A DNA stretch of 64,000 bases, taken from positions 98,168-162,167 of the forward strand of contig JAFAZH010000050.1 in assembly GCA_019239895.1 (NCBI GenBank), in the 5' to 3' direction. Shown here one piece after another: positions 25,192-34,194 of the stretch (positions are counted from its first letter, which is position 1; each line of letters begins with the position of its first letter). The notes beneath the pieces are model-generated. The model made no database searches. It was not told the origin of the DNA and saw only the letters and a list, made by a program, of their open reading frames with translations. The DNA comes from Abditibacteriaceae bacterium (GTDB taxonomy: Bacteria; Armatimonadota; Abditibacteriia; Abditibacteriales; Abditibacteriaceae). Both the position numbers and the translations under genes were made by a program.

Positions 25192-26070
25192 ATGTTATTT
25201 GACACAGTCTGTGTTGTTGGTGTCGGTCTAATTGGCGGCAGTTTTGGCCTGGCGATGCGCGAGCGCAAGCTGGCGCGTCAAGTCATCGGTGCCGTGCGGC
25301 GCGAAGAGACCATCAACGCCGCTTTTCAGCGCGGCGCGGTAGATAACGCCACCACCGACTTAGCCGAAGCCGCGCGCGGCGCAGACCTGGTGCTGGTCGC
25401 TTCGCCAGTGGGCCAGATGAAAGCGATTTGCGAGCAACTGGGGCCAGTGGTGCGCGCCGGGGCGATTGTCACCGATGCCGGTTCGACCAAAGACGATGTG
25501 GTCGCTGGGTGCAGCAAGTGTTTTGGTCAAAAAGCCTTTTTCGTGGGTGGGCACCCGATGGCGGGCAGCGAGCGCACCGGGGTTGAGGCTGCCCGTAGCA
25601 ACCTTTTTGAAAACGCCATCTGGGTGCTAACCCCCACTGCTGACACGCCAGAGCCGGTGGTCACCAAACTTGTTGCGATGATCGAAGGTTTAGGAGCCAC
25701 TCCCCTGCTCCTCAATGCCGCCATCCACGATTCCCTGTTGGCCGTCACCAGCCATCTGCCCCATCTGACTGCCGCCGCCCTGGTGCATCTCTTTAGCGAT
25801 GCCCATAGCGAATACGAGGTAGCACAACAGCTTATCGCAGGCGGTTGGCGTGATTCAACACGGGTCGCCGCTGGTAGCTCGGAGATGTGGCGCGATATTT
25901 GTCTTTCTAACACCGCTGCACTCACCAAAAGCCTGGATGACCTTTTAGAGCAACTTCACCAATTGCGTCACATGCTCCAGGAAAAAGACGCCGACAAGTT
26001 GTACGATTGGTTTGAATCCGCCAGCACCGTGCGACGCAAACAAGGCTATTTTCCGCGTTCGACACAATAG
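25192..26070 (+). CDS. tyrA: Prephenate dehydrogenase
   Basis: A 292-residue NAD(P)-dependent enzyme oxidising prephenate (or arogenate) to the tyrosine precursor. Rossmann motif VGVGLIGGSFGLAMRERK, DAGSTKDDVV, GGHPMAGSERTGVEAA (substrate-binding His/Ser/Arg) and DSLLAVTSHLPHLTAAALV are typical. No C-terminal ACT domain is present. The ATG directly follows the arm of R9 and has no Shine-Dalgarno sequence, so translation probably couples to aroF. Prephenate versus arogenate preference is not decidable here. Confidence 0.95.
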   Translation: MLFDTVCVVGVGLIGGSFGLAMRERKLARQVIGAVRREETINAAFQRGAVDNATTDLAEAARGADLVLVASPVGQMKAICEQLGPVVRAGAIVTDAGSTKDDVVAGCSKCFGQKAFFVGGHPMAGSERTGVEAARSNLFENAIWVLTPTADTPEPVVTKLVAMIEGLGATPLLLNAAIHDSLLAVTSHLPHLTAAALVHLFSDAHSEYEVAQQLIAGGWRDSTRVAAGSSEMWRDICLSNTAALTKSLDDLLEQLHQLRHMLQEKDADKLYDWFESASTVRRKQGYFPRSTQ

Positions 26071-26094
26071 TTGGTTACACTTCCAATATTCTCA

Positions 26095-27399
26095 ATGGAC
26101 TACCTTATCCGATCCGCACTCTCTGTAAATGGCACCATCCGCGTGGCCCCTGACAAATCTATATCGCATCGCGCCTTTATGTTTGGCGCATTAGCCACTG
26201 GCATGACCACAATTAATAACTTCTTGTGGGCTGATGATACGGAAGCCACTTTAGATGGTTTGCGAGCATTGGGGGTAAATATCCCTCAAGTGGAACCAGA
26301 GGTAAATACCCTCACTATTATTGGGCATGGGTTTGATGCTCTAAAGAAACCACAGACTGAACTTAATTGTGGTAATAGTGGCACCAGTATGCGACTGTTA
26401 GCAGGTATTCTCGCTGGTCGGCCCTGGGCCTCAACACTTGTGGGCGATGCTTCTCTGAATAAGCGGCCAATGGATCGCGTGCAGCAGCCTTTAAGCTTAA
26501 TGGGGGCACAGATAGACGGTCAGGGTGCGCGCTGCACTCCACCCTTGAGCATTCGTGGCGGCAATTTACAGGGCATTGAGTATCGTCTACCCGTGGCCTC
26601 GGCTCAGGTGAAGTCTGCCATTTTACTGGCCGGGTTGCAGGCGCAGGGCACCACTGCGGTTATTGAGCCGACACCCACCCGCGACCACACCGAACGAATG
26701 CTTAAAGCTTTTGGCGTCCCGGTGCATCAAGAGCAAGGCCGCATTAGCGTCAATGCAGATTATCCGCTAATTGCGCCCCAAGCACCTATCGAAGTACCGG
26801 GTGACATCTCTTCCGCCGCTTACTTTCTGGTAGCCGCCGCCCTGCGTCCGGGCTGGCAAGTCACAGTGACTAACGTCGGTATTAACACCACGCGTACTGG
26901 CATTCTGGACGTATTACAAGCAATGGGCGCAACCATTAGCCTGGATAATCAGCACACCAGCGGTGATGAACCGATTGCCGATGTCACCGTGCAGGGAGCG
27001 CCTTTGCACGCGGCGGAAATTGGCGGCGCGATTATCCCACGACTTATAGATGAACTGCCCGTTTTAGCCTTACTGGCGACTCAAGCCGAGGGACAAACTG
27101 TGATCCGCGACGCCGCAGAGTTGCGGAATAAAGAAAGTGACCGCATTGCCATCATCACGACCGAATTACGCAAGTTAGGCGCGCAGATCGAAGAAACCAC
27201 CGATGGCATGATTATCACCGGGCCAACCAAGCTAACCGGGACAACTGTTACCAGTCCGCGTGGCGACCACCGTATCGCTATGACGCTGGCCGTAGCGGGT
27301 CTGATTGCTGAGGGCACCACTGTCATCGAAAATGCCGAAGCCACCACCAGCTCCTTTCCAGGTTTCTTAGTAAGACTATCTGATGTCGCACAGCGATAG
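26095..27399 (+). CDS. aroA: 5-enolpyruvylshikimate-3-phosphate synthase
   Basis: A 434-residue EPSP synthase, the glyphosate-target step. Seen: PDKSISHRAFMFGALATG, DDTEATLDGLRALG, LNCGNSGTSMRLLAGILAG, VASAQVKSAILLAGLQAQG, RDHTERMLKAFG, RNKESDRIAIITTELRKLGA and RGDHRIAMTLAVAGL. The ATG at 26095 fits the family; a TTG directly after the tyrA stop would add eight residues. The NCGNSGTSMRLLAG loop has Ser where class I enzymes have Ala. Confidence 0.96.
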   Translation: MDYLIRSALSVNGTIRVAPDKSISHRAFMFGALATGMTTINNFLWADDTEATLDGLRALGVNIPQVEPEVNTLTIIGHGFDALKKPQTELNCGNSGTSMRLLAGILAGRPWASTLVGDASLNKRPMDRVQQPLSLMGAQIDGQGARCTPPLSIRGGNLQGIEYRLPVASAQVKSAILLAGLQAQGTTAVIEPTPTRDHTERMLKAFGVPVHQEQGRISVNADYPLIAPQAPIEVPGDISSAAYFLVAAALRPGWQVTVTNVGINTTRTGILDVLQAMGATISLDNQHTSGDEPIADVTVQGAPLHAAEIGGAIIPRLIDELPVLALLATQAEGQTVIRDAAELRNKESDRIAIITTELRKLGAQIEETTDGMIITGPTKLTGTTVTSPRGDHRIAMTLAVAGLIAEGTTVIENAEATTSSFPGFLVRLSDVAQR

Positions 27400-27402
27400 C
27401 TC

Positions 27403-27515
27403 TTTTGGATTTTGGTCTTGGGGCTTTGGGATTAGGAGTTCGTTGCTAAGGAATATTCAATTGCATAGAGCATGAGCCCCAAGACCAAAGTCCAAAAACC
27501 AAAGACCCAAGCCCC
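27403..27515. repeat. Hairpin repeat R10 (TTTTGGTCTTGGGGC words)
   Basis: Arms 27403-27425 and 27475-27497 pair with about two mismatches. A further repeat-like segment (27498-27515) precedes the cmk ATG by 3 bases. The arm begins 4 bases after the aroA stop. Confidence 0.85.
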
Positions 27516-27518
27516 ATT

Positions 27519-28220
27519 ATGATTATCGCTATTGATGGCCCTGCCGGAGCCGGTAAGAGCACCACAGCGCGTGCACTCGCTGAACGTTTTGGTTATGCCT
27601 ATATTGATACAGGAGCCATGTATCGTGCTGTGGCCTTAGCGGTCGCCGAAGCTAATCTCCAGGTGCCCACGGATAACGAGCGCATTGCAGCACTGGCCCG
27701 CACCTTGCCCATCGCCCTGAAAGACAATGGCCAACGCATTTATCTGGGTGAGCGCGAAGTAACGGCGCTCATTCGCACGCCAGAGATTGGAGCTTTAACT
27801 TCCAAGATTTCTGCTTTACCTGAAGTGCGTCACATCATTGTGCAGCAGCAACGCGACATCGCCCGACGTAGCGAGCAAGAGTGTGGGGGGGCTGTCCTTG
27901 AAGGTCGTGATATACAAACGGTGGTCTTCCCGGATGCGCCCGTTAAGATTTTTCTGACTGCCGACTTAGATACTCGCGCCCAGCGGCGCTTGCAGCAATG
28001 GCAGGAGAAAGGTGAAGCCGCTTCCAGCCAGGCGGCCCAACAGGATATTACCGCACGCGACAATCGGGATAGCACCCGCGAGGTTTCTCCCTTGCAGGCC
28101 GCGCCAGATGCGGAGCATATCAGCACAGATGCGTTGACACCAGAGCAGGTGGTAGAGCGAATCGCTCAAATTGTCCAGTCTAAATTGACGGCGCAACAGG
28201 TGAGGGCTGTATCATTGTAA
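27519..28220 (+). CDS. cmk: Cytidylate kinase
   Basis: A 233-residue (d)CMP kinase. P-loop IAIDGPAGAGKSTTARALAERFG, then YIDTGAMYRAVALAV, the CMP-binding insert and EGRDIQTVVFPDAPVKIFLTA are characteristic. The gene order aroA-cmk is conserved in many bacteria. No Shine-Dalgarno sequence precedes the ATG, which follows the right arm of R10. Confidence 0.95.
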   Translation: MIIAIDGPAGAGKSTTARALAERFGYAYIDTGAMYRAVALAVAEANLQVPTDNERIAALARTLPIALKDNGQRIYLGEREVTALIRTPEIGALTSKISALPEVRHIIVQQQRDIARRSEQECGGAVLEGRDIQTVVFPDAPVKIFLTADLDTRAQRRLQQWQEKGEAASSQAAQQDITARDNRDSTREVSPLQAAPDAEHISTDALTPEQVVERIAQIVQSKLTAQQVRAVSL

Positions 28221-28260
28221 GTTAAGATGCCTCAAATATTGGAGAGCACTTAGACCAAAA

Positions 28261-28374
28261 GAGTTTGTCATACTGAGCGAAGCGAAGCATCTGTAAGAGT
28301 CTCCATAGCATCAGAGATTTAACCATGACTCTATAACTTCACAGAGTAGATGCTTCGCTCAGTATGACAAACTC
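28261..28374. repeat. Hairpin repeat R11 (GTCATACTGAGCGAAGC arms)
   Basis: Arms 28261-28292 and 28348-28374 pair perfectly except for one extra GCGAA unit in the left arm. Same family as R12 and R17. Confidence 0.92.
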
Positions 28375-28427
28375 TCCTGCTTCTCTATTAATTTATTTTC
28401 TTGGACAATTTAAAGGCCATCAGTTCA

Positions 28428-29291
28428 ATGGCAACTACAAGCAGTAACGTGGAAATGGAAAAGTTAGAAACTGAGTCCTCGGCTCCATCACATTTGGCAC
28501 CTGATGTAACATCGTCAAATGATAGAGGTGATTTGCCTCCCACCACTGCCCCGGTTAATGGGGCCTCAACTGCGGCGTCTGCCAAACAATCCAAAAGCCA
28601 TCAGAGAAAAGCGGATGATGACGAGATCATCCCCATCCACGACTGGATTTATCACCTGATGTTCGGGTTATATTCCGTCTATTTCCGCATTGGCAAGTGG
28701 GAGATTCATGGCCAGGAAAATGTCCCGCCCACCGGCCCGGTGATTATTGCGCCCAATCATGTATCGTTATTAGACCCGCCCCTCGTCGGAGCCGCCACGC
28801 CACGGTTGGTGACAACAATGGGCAAAGTCGAGTTATTTGAAAAGAAAACTTTAGGTATCAAAGTTTTGGGCTTTGTGATTCAGCACATGGGCACTTTCCC
28901 GGTGCGGCGCGGCACCCCGGACCGGAGGGCCATTCGCCGGGCACAGCAGGTGCTCAAGGACGGCGGGGCGCTTGTCATTTTTCCAGAAGGCACACGCACG
29001 CGCACAGGCCAATTAGGGCCAGCCGAACTGGGTATGGCCATGATTGCCCACATGACTCAGACGCCGATTGTGCCCGTCTATTTAAAGAACACCGATGGCT
29101 GTTTCTCGCCAATGCATCCGGGATTTCGTTTGGTCAAGGCCGAAGTGTTTTATGGCAAGCCATTGCTCTTTGAAGAAGAATTCCAGCAGCGGGCTAACCG
29201 TGCCACGCTTCAATCCATGACCGATCAGGTCATGGGAGCTATTGCCCAAATGCGGGATGCATCTAACTACCCCCCACAAATTAAGCGTTAA
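28428..29291 (+). CDS. plsC: 1-acyl-sn-glycerol-3-phosphate acyltransferase
   Basis: A 287-residue membrane-associated acyltransferase that makes phosphatidic acid. Motif I NHVSLLD (N-H-x4-D), PVRRGTPDRRAIRRAQ, motif III FPEGTRTRTGQLG and a PIVPVYLKN block are present. About 75 residues of Ser/Thr/Ala-rich, poorly conserved sequence precede the catalytic domain. The start is uncertain: ATG at 28428 or a TTG at 28401. Its place after cmk is typical of aro-cmk clusters. Confidence 0.9.
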   Translation: MATTSSNVEMEKLETESSAPSHLAPDVTSSNDRGDLPPTTAPVNGASTAASAKQSKSHQRKADDDEIIPIHDWIYHLMFGLYSVYFRIGKWEIHGQENVPPTGPVIIAPNHVSLLDPPLVGAATPRLVTTMGKVELFEKKTLGIKVLGFVIQHMGTFPVRRGTPDRRAIRRAQQVLKDGGALVIFPEGTRTRTGQLGPAELGMAMIAHMTQTPIVPVYLKNTDGCFSPMHPGFRLVKAEVFYGKPLLFEEEFQQRANRATLQSMTDQVMGAIAQMRDASNYPPQIKR

Positions 29292-29371
29292 ATCCTACTA
29301 TTCTGCCTACAGAACACGCCCGCTATCCTGGCGTCTATACGGCGATGGCTGCACCAACCCTGCCGCAGAGG

Positions 29372-29391
29372 TTATCCTTAAATAAGGATAA
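29372..29391. promoter_or_regulatory. 9-bp inverted repeat upstream of the DUF547 gene
   Basis: TTATCCTTA (29372-29380) and TAAGGATAA (29383-29391) form a perfect inverted repeat with a 2-base spacer. Two TGAGCCATT direct repeats follow. It is a possible operator about 110 bases before the start. Confidence 0.35.
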
Positions 29392-29501
29392 TGAGCCATT
29401 ATCCGTTGTATTGAGCCATTTATACTGACCGATATTCATGCTCTCGTGCTGGCTAACTATAAGATTTGTGCCCTGCGAGATAATTTATGAGGAGTAACTG
29501 A

Positions 29502-30512
29502 ATGAAACGTTTGTCGTTTATTTTCACTTTGCCCGTCCTGGTGACTCTCGCCGGAGCAGGCACAGTTGCGGTCGCTAAGACCAAGAAACCACATAACCCT
29601 GCCTCGACCCAAACTCAGCCAGCCCCTGGGGGCACCACTGGCACTACAACCGGCACCACTGCGACTGGCACTACTAACACCGCCATCGTCAATCCTGCCG
29701 CTAATAACCCCGACCTTGATCCCCAGAATGATACGATGCAAGGCATTTTGTTTCCTTATGCCTTGTATGATTATGCTTTGTTAGGTAAGGTTGACCACAA
29801 CGGCAACATGGACTACGCAACTCTCAAGGGTAATCAGCTCTTGGATCGTTTTGTTAAAGCCGTGGCTGGAGCGGATGTCAGCCAGTTCCCCGTTTTTAAG
29901 AACGAAGTTAAAACAGAAGACAAGCATACTGGGCAAACGACCACTAAAATGGTGGAAGATCACTCTCCAGAGTTAGCTTTCTGGATCAACGCCTATAACG
30001 CCTCCGTGCTAAAGACCTTGGCCGATGCTTATCCGATTGATAGCCCGGATAACATCAAGGGTTTCGATACCGCCAAAACGCATACCGTAGCCGGGAAGAC
30101 CTGGAGCTTTGCCGAACTGCGCGCTAAAATCGCGCAACTCGACCCGCGTGCGCTCTTTGCCCTGACTGATGGCACACGCGGCGGCCCTTTGATCGCACCC
30201 GACGCCTATCGTTTCTCATGTGGCGCTGGCTGCTACCTCAATGATGAGTTAAACCGGGCCGTGCAAATCTTTGCGGGGGATGACCGTAACGTGGCTCTGC
30301 TCAGGATTCAAAACCAGGTCACGGTCAACCCCTATTTTGCCGAAGTTGACCAGTGGTTCAAGCCCAAAGGCGCACGGCGTAAATGGGATGGCATTCGCGC
30401 TATCCTCGCAAATTATGCAAATCGCAAGGGTGGACAAGGCTATTTCACTACCAACGAGTATAATGTGCTCTTTGCCCAACCAGACCGGCACCTTAATACT
30501 AAAGCCGACTAA
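29502..30512 (+). CDS. Secreted DUF547 domain protein
   Basis: A 336-residue exported protein. Residues 1-25 are a signal peptide (MKRLSFIFTLPVLVTLAGAG). A Thr/Ala/Pro-rich linker of about 45 residues follows, then the DUF547 domain with its hallmark AFWINAYNASVLKTL, DPRALFALTDGTRGGP and YFAEVDQWFK segments. DUF547 has no firmly established activity; a cysteine-peptidase-like fold has been suggested for the family, which I cannot confirm here. Start ATG after GGAG. Ends before a three-hairpin region. Confidence 0.82.
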   Translation: MKRLSFIFTLPVLVTLAGAGTVAVAKTKKPHNPASTQTQPAPGGTTGTTTGTTATGTTNTAIVNPAANNPDLDPQNDTMQGILFPYALYDYALLGKVDHNGNMDYATLKGNQLLDRFVKAVAGADVSQFPVFKNEVKTEDKHTGQTTTKMVEDHSPELAFWINAYNASVLKTLADAYPIDSPDNIKGFDTAKTHTVAGKTWSFAELRAKIAQLDPRALFALTDGTRGGPLIAPDAYRFSCGAGCYLNDELNRAVQIFAGDDRNVALLRIQNQVTVNPYFAEVDQWFKPKGARRKWDGIRAILANYANRKGGQGYFTTNEYNVLFAQPDRHLNTKAD

Positions 30513-30527
30513 TTTACTTATATAGCA

Positions 30528-30614
30528 CCCGCTCCTCAAGGACGGGCTGAACCGTAAAGCCCCGTTCATAGGGCTTATGTCTCTGCTGTCATAGCCCGCT
30601 CCTTCAGGGGCGGG
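30528..30614 (+). other. Three consecutive small hairpins; terminator or decayed IS200/IS605-like end
   Basis: Hairpin A (30528-30546) is CCCGCTCC/GGACGGG. Hairpin B (30557-30576) is AAGCCC/GGGCTT. Hairpin C (30595-30614) is CCCGCTCC/GGGGCGGG, followed by TATTGTTTTA. A and C are near-copies. C with its T-rich tail can terminate the DUF547 transcript. The CCCGCTCCTTCAGGGGCGGG form resembles ends I associate with IS200/IS605 elements; that link is a recollection, not shown. Confidence 0.5.
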
Positions 30615-30649
30615 TATTGTTTTACTGTTGTCCTGATTCATTAACGCCT

Positions 30650-32095
30650 ATGAGCCAATCGCAACGCCGGGCAAAAATTATCTGCACCATTGGCCCCGCT
30701 TCCCAGTCGCCGGGGATGATGCGCTCCATGTTGCTCAATGGGTTAGATGTAGCACGTTTTAATTTTTCGCATGGTGGCCCGAATGTGCAGCAAGACCATA
30801 TCGCTAATCTGCGATTGGTAAGCCAGGACTTAGGTAAACCAGTTGCCATTCTCCAAGACCTGCAAGGTCCTAAAATTCGCACGGGGCCGATTGCTGGAGG
30901 ACTCATCACCTTGCAGCAAGGTCAAACTTTTGTGTTAACCACACGCGCCATACCGGGTGACGAAACAGCAGTTTCTACAACTTACCAGGCTCTCCCCCGC
31001 GACTGTCGGCGTGGCGATACCATTCTTTTAGACGATGGCAATATCGCCCTCCAGGTAGATTCCGTCAATGAAACGGATGTCATCTGCACTGTCACCGATG
31101 GCGGCGATCTCAAGCCCAACAAAGGTATCAATCTACCGGGCGTCAATGTTTCGGCTCCCGCGCTTTCGGAAAAAGACCGGCACGATGTGGAATGGGGTAT
31201 TGCCAATGGCATAGATTATGTGGCGCTTTCTTTTGTGCGCCACCCGGATGATGTTACCGCCTTGCGCAACATCATTACAGAACGCAACTCGACGATGCAA
31301 ATCATTGCCAAGTTGGAAAAACCCGAAGCCATCCGCGAACTGGATGCGATTATGGAAGCCGCCGATGGGGTGATGGTAGCGCGCGGTGATTTGGGCGTGG
31401 AAATGGCCCCGGAAGAAGTGCCACTGCTGCAAAAGCACATTATTAAATGTGCCAATGAGGCTGGTAAAATTGTGATTACCGCGACCCAGATGCTGGAATC
31501 TATGACCGTCAATCAGCGCCCGACTCGCGCCGAGGCAACCGATGTCGCCAATGCTGTTCTCGATGGTACTGACGCCCTTATGCTCAGCGGGGAAACGGCT
31601 TCGGGGGCGCATCCGCTCGAAAGCTTGCAGATGATGGCGCGCATCGCCATAAAGGTGGAAGAAGATCAAAGCCGCACCAATTGGTTAGAGCGACGCCACG
31701 GCCACCAAAAGAGCAAGGACTTTACAACCTCCGTTTGCGAAGCGGCGGCTCATGCGGCAGCACGGCTCAATGCCCGCGCCATCGCTTGCTTTACAGAAAC
31801 CGGCGGCACTGCCCGTCGCCTGGCCAAGTTCCGCCCTCCGGTGCCCATCATCGCCTTCACTCCCGAAGCCAGTGTCGCCCGCCATTTGCAACTGGTCTGG
31901 GGCGTGCAACCCTATATTATCGAGCGCAACGACAATACTGACCAGATGATTACTCAGGCCGATTACGCCCTGATGAAATCTGGCTATGTTTCCTGGGGCG
32001 ATGCCGTTGTCGTCACCCTCGGCGCTCCCGTGGCTCTTTGCGGCTCTACCAATACCATGAAACTGCACCGCATCGGCGAATTGGATATTGCTTAA
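30650..32095 (+). CDS. pyk: Pyruvate kinase
   Basis: A 481-residue glycolytic enzyme producing pyruvate and ATP. Signatures: AKIICTIGPASQSPG, GLDVARFNFSHG, ILQDLQGPKIRTG, the active-site block IIAKLEKPEAIRELDAIMEA and VARGDLGVEMAPEEVP, TATQMLESM, and LSGETASGAHPLE. The ATG at 30650 gives the conventional N-terminus. No clear Shine-Dalgarno sequence is seen. The C-terminal allosteric domain is complete. Confidence 0.97.
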   Translation: MSQSQRRAKIICTIGPASQSPGMMRSMLLNGLDVARFNFSHGGPNVQQDHIANLRLVSQDLGKPVAILQDLQGPKIRTGPIAGGLITLQQGQTFVLTTRAIPGDETAVSTTYQALPRDCRRGDTILLDDGNIALQVDSVNETDVICTVTDGGDLKPNKGINLPGVNVSAPALSEKDRHDVEWGIANGIDYVALSFVRHPDDVTALRNIITERNSTMQIIAKLEKPEAIRELDAIMEAADGVMVARGDLGVEMAPEEVPLLQKHIIKCANEAGKIVITATQMLESMTVNQRPTRAEATDVANAVLDGTDALMLSGETASGAHPLESLQMMARIAIKVEEDQSRTNWLERRHGHQKSKDFTTSVCEAAAHAAARLNARAIACFTETGGTARRLAKFRPPVPIIAFTPEASVARHLQLVWGVQPYIIERNDNTDQMITQADYALMKSGYVSWGDAVVVTLGAPVALCGSTNTMKLHRIGELDIA

Positions 32096-32201
32096 TCTAT
32101 ACTCTAATAGGACGCCAAGCTTCGCTACGCTAATTCCATGCGCTAACTTTCGCTATTGATTGAGGAATAGCTTAACGTAAGTTGCCACCTAATAGATAAA
32201 G

Positions 32202-32316
32202 TGTCATTTCGAGCGAAGCGTAACGCAGTGGAGTGGAGTCGAGAAATCTTTCTGGTATGCGTATAAATGTTAGACCCAAGATTTCTCGACTCCGCTTTGC
32301 TCCGCTCGAAATGACA
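32202..32316. repeat. Hairpin repeat R12 (GTCATTTCGAGCGAAGC arms)
   Basis: Arms 32202-32250 and 32278-32316 pair with an internal insertion in the left arm. Same family as R11 and R17, located between convergent pyk and kdgK. The 297-base gap also holds a TGCGCAG/CTGCGCA inverted repeat at 32355-32370. Confidence 0.9.
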
Positions 32317-32392
32317 GACTCATAGGCAGCAAATTGAATTAGTTTAGCCTCGTCTGCGCAGCACTGCGCAACGGAGTTTTGGGGCCCATTTG

Positions 32393-33409
32393 CTACCGCT
32401 GCACTCGCCCGGAGGCATCACCTTTGACGAGGTTCTCCACTTCTTCCACCGTAACGCGGTTATAGTCGCCTGTAATGGTGTGTTTGAGCGCCGAGGCTGC
32501 CACCGCCCATTCGACCATACGCTGGGCTTCATAACCCTGTAAGGCCGCATAAATTAAACCGGCAGCGAAGCTATCGCCACCACCGACGCGGTCTACAATC
32601 GTGATGTCATAATGCTGCGCGAAATGAGCTTGCTTGTCCTGGTAGAGCATTCCGCTCCAACCATTGCGGCTGGCACTAAAAGATTCGCGGAGTGTAATCG
32701 CCACTTGCTTAAAACCGAATTGCTCGGTGAGTTGACGCGCTACATCCACATAAGTCTCACGCTCAATAACTCCGGTATTAACTTCAGCGCCCTTGATGCC
32801 AAAGATAGATTCAGCGTCTTCTTCGTTAGCAATGCAAATATCTACATACTCCATCAAGGAACCCATCACGCGGCGGGCTTTATCACGCGACCAGAGCTTT
32901 TTGCGAAAATTTAAATCTGCCGAAACGGTGAGACCTGCATCTTTAGCCGCGATACAGGCTTCCTCGACCACAGCCGCCGGTTCATCACCCAACGCAGGCG
33001 TGATACCTGTCCAGTGAAACCACCGTGCGCCCTGAAACACACGCGGCCAATCTACGCTACCAACTTCAATTTCACTAATCGCCGAATGCGCCCGATCATA
33101 AATGACCTTGGAAGCCCGTTGGCTGGCTCCACTCTCCAAAAAATAAAGCCCCATCCGGCTGCCGCCGCGCACAATGTGCGAAGTATCCACACCCAGCCCC
33201 CGCAACTCAGCGATAGCGCCATCGGCCATATCATTCTTCGGCAAGCGCGTCACAAAAGCCGCCCCAACGCCAAAATTCGCCAACGACACCGCGACATTAG
33301 CCTCTCCCCCACCATAACTTAATTCCAGATAGGGTGCCTGCGCAAAGCGAGCAAAACCGGGCGTCGCCAAGCGCATCATCACTTCGCCAAAAGTTACAAC
33401 TTCAACCAT
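32393..33409 (-). CDS. kdgK: PfkB-family sugar kinase, probable 2-keto-3-deoxygluconate kinase
   Basis: A 338-residue ribokinase-type kinase. VTFGEVMMRLATPGF, the GGGEANVAVSLANFG sugar-site motif and the catalytic VGGGDSFAAGLIYA (Asp base) define PfkB. A KDG kinase role is supported by the kdgA gene directly upstream, which would together convert 2-keto-3-deoxygluconate to pyruvate and glyceraldehyde-3-phosphate. ATG at 33409 is fixed by AAAGGAGAG just before it; longer reading into the repeat is rejected. Confidence 0.88.
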   Translation of the reverse strand: MVEVVTFGEVMMRLATPGFARFAQAPYLELSYGGGEANVAVSLANFGVGAAFVTRLPKNDMADGAIAELRGLGVDTSHIVRGGSRMGLYFLESGASQRASKVIYDRAHSAISEIEVGSVDWPRVFQGARWFHWTGITPALGDEPAAVVEEACIAAKDAGLTVSADLNFRKKLWSRDKARRVMGSLMEYVDICIANEEDAESIFGIKGAEVNTGVIERETYVDVARQLTEQFGFKQVAITLRESFSASRNGWSGMLYQDKQAHFAQHYDITIVDRVGGGDSFAAGLIYAALQGYEAQRMVEWAVAASALKHTITGDYNRVTVEEVENLVKGDASGRVQR

Positions 33410-33420
33410 GTCTCTCCTTT

Positions 33421-33531
33421 CGGTAGTCGGTAGCCAGTTGGCGGTAGTCGGTTCAGGCAAAGCCAGAGGATACAGAATTCGTCCGCCTTCGGACTTCCAA
33501 CCGACTACCGCCAACTGGCTACCGACTACCG
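33421..33531. repeat. Hairpin repeat R13, perfect 33-bp arms, between kdgA and kdgK
   Basis: Arms 33421-33453 and 33499-33531 are perfect reverse complements over 33 bp, built from GGTAGTCGG words around GCCAGTTGGC. The loop has its own GTCCG/CGGAC mini-stem. The kdgA stop codon TAG (33528-33526) lies in the arm. The other end is 12 bases before the kdgK ATG. Confidence 0.97.
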
Positions 33532-34194
33532 CTCCTCCCCACGCGCTGCGCGCACGGCCTGCATCAACTCACGGGCGCGGGTAGTCAGCAGGTCCCAATC
33601 TCCGGCCTTAATCGCCTCACGGTCTACCAGCTTGCCGCCTACCCCCAGCGCCACAGCACCGACCTTAAGCCATTCTCCTGCATTCTGGGCATCTACACCA
33701 CCTGTCGGGAGCAGAGGAATATGCGGCAAGGGGCCTTTGATGTCTTTAAAATAGGATGGACCAAAGCGTGAGGCTGGAAAGACTTTGATAATGTCGCCTC
33801 CCAAAGCATGGGCCGTCCAGATTTCGGTGGGAGTCAACGCGCCAGGCAACATGGCTATACCCCGTGCCTGGGCTGCGTGGATAACTTCTGTCACAATGCA
33901 GGGGCTAACCAAAAACTGTGCCCCTGCATCCAGCGCGGCTTCGGCTTGTTCGATGTTAAGCACCGTGCCCGCGCCCAATAAAATATCACCTTCCAGATTG
34001 CCTGCCGTGGCTTCACGCGCCAGGGCCACAATAGTCTGCGCTGCCCCCGGCACTGTAAAGGTAATCTCTATCCCACGCACGCCACCACGCATCAAAGCTC
34101 TCGTGGCATTAATAGCCTCGTCGCCCGAATCCGCTCGCACGACCGCCACCACTCCACACGTCTGAATAGCTTTGACAACACTTAATTTATCCAT
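33526..34194 (-). CDS. kdgA: 2-dehydro-3-deoxy-phosphogluconate aldolase
   Basis: A 222-residue class I aldolase cleaving KDPG to pyruvate and glyceraldehyde-3-phosphate. GVRGIEITFTVPGA with the catalytic-site Glu, LLGAGTVLNIEQAEAA, FLVSPCIV and the Schiff-base lysine in IIKVFPASRFG followed by LPTGGVDAQN are diagnostic. The ATG at 34194 is the family start. Forms an operon with kdgK through repeat R13. Stop codon and last arginine codon come from the repeat arm. Confidence 0.94.
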   Translation of the reverse strand: MDKLSVVKAIQTCGVVAVVRADSGDEAINATRALMRGGVRGIEITFTVPGAAQTIVALAREATAGNLEGDILLGAGTVLNIEQAEAALDAGAQFLVSPCIVTEVIHAAQARGIAMLPGALTPTEIWTAHALGGDIIKVFPASRFGPSYFKDIKGPLPHIPLLPTGGVDAQNAGEWLKVGAVALGVGGKLVDREAIKAGDWDLLTTRARELMQAVRAARGEER

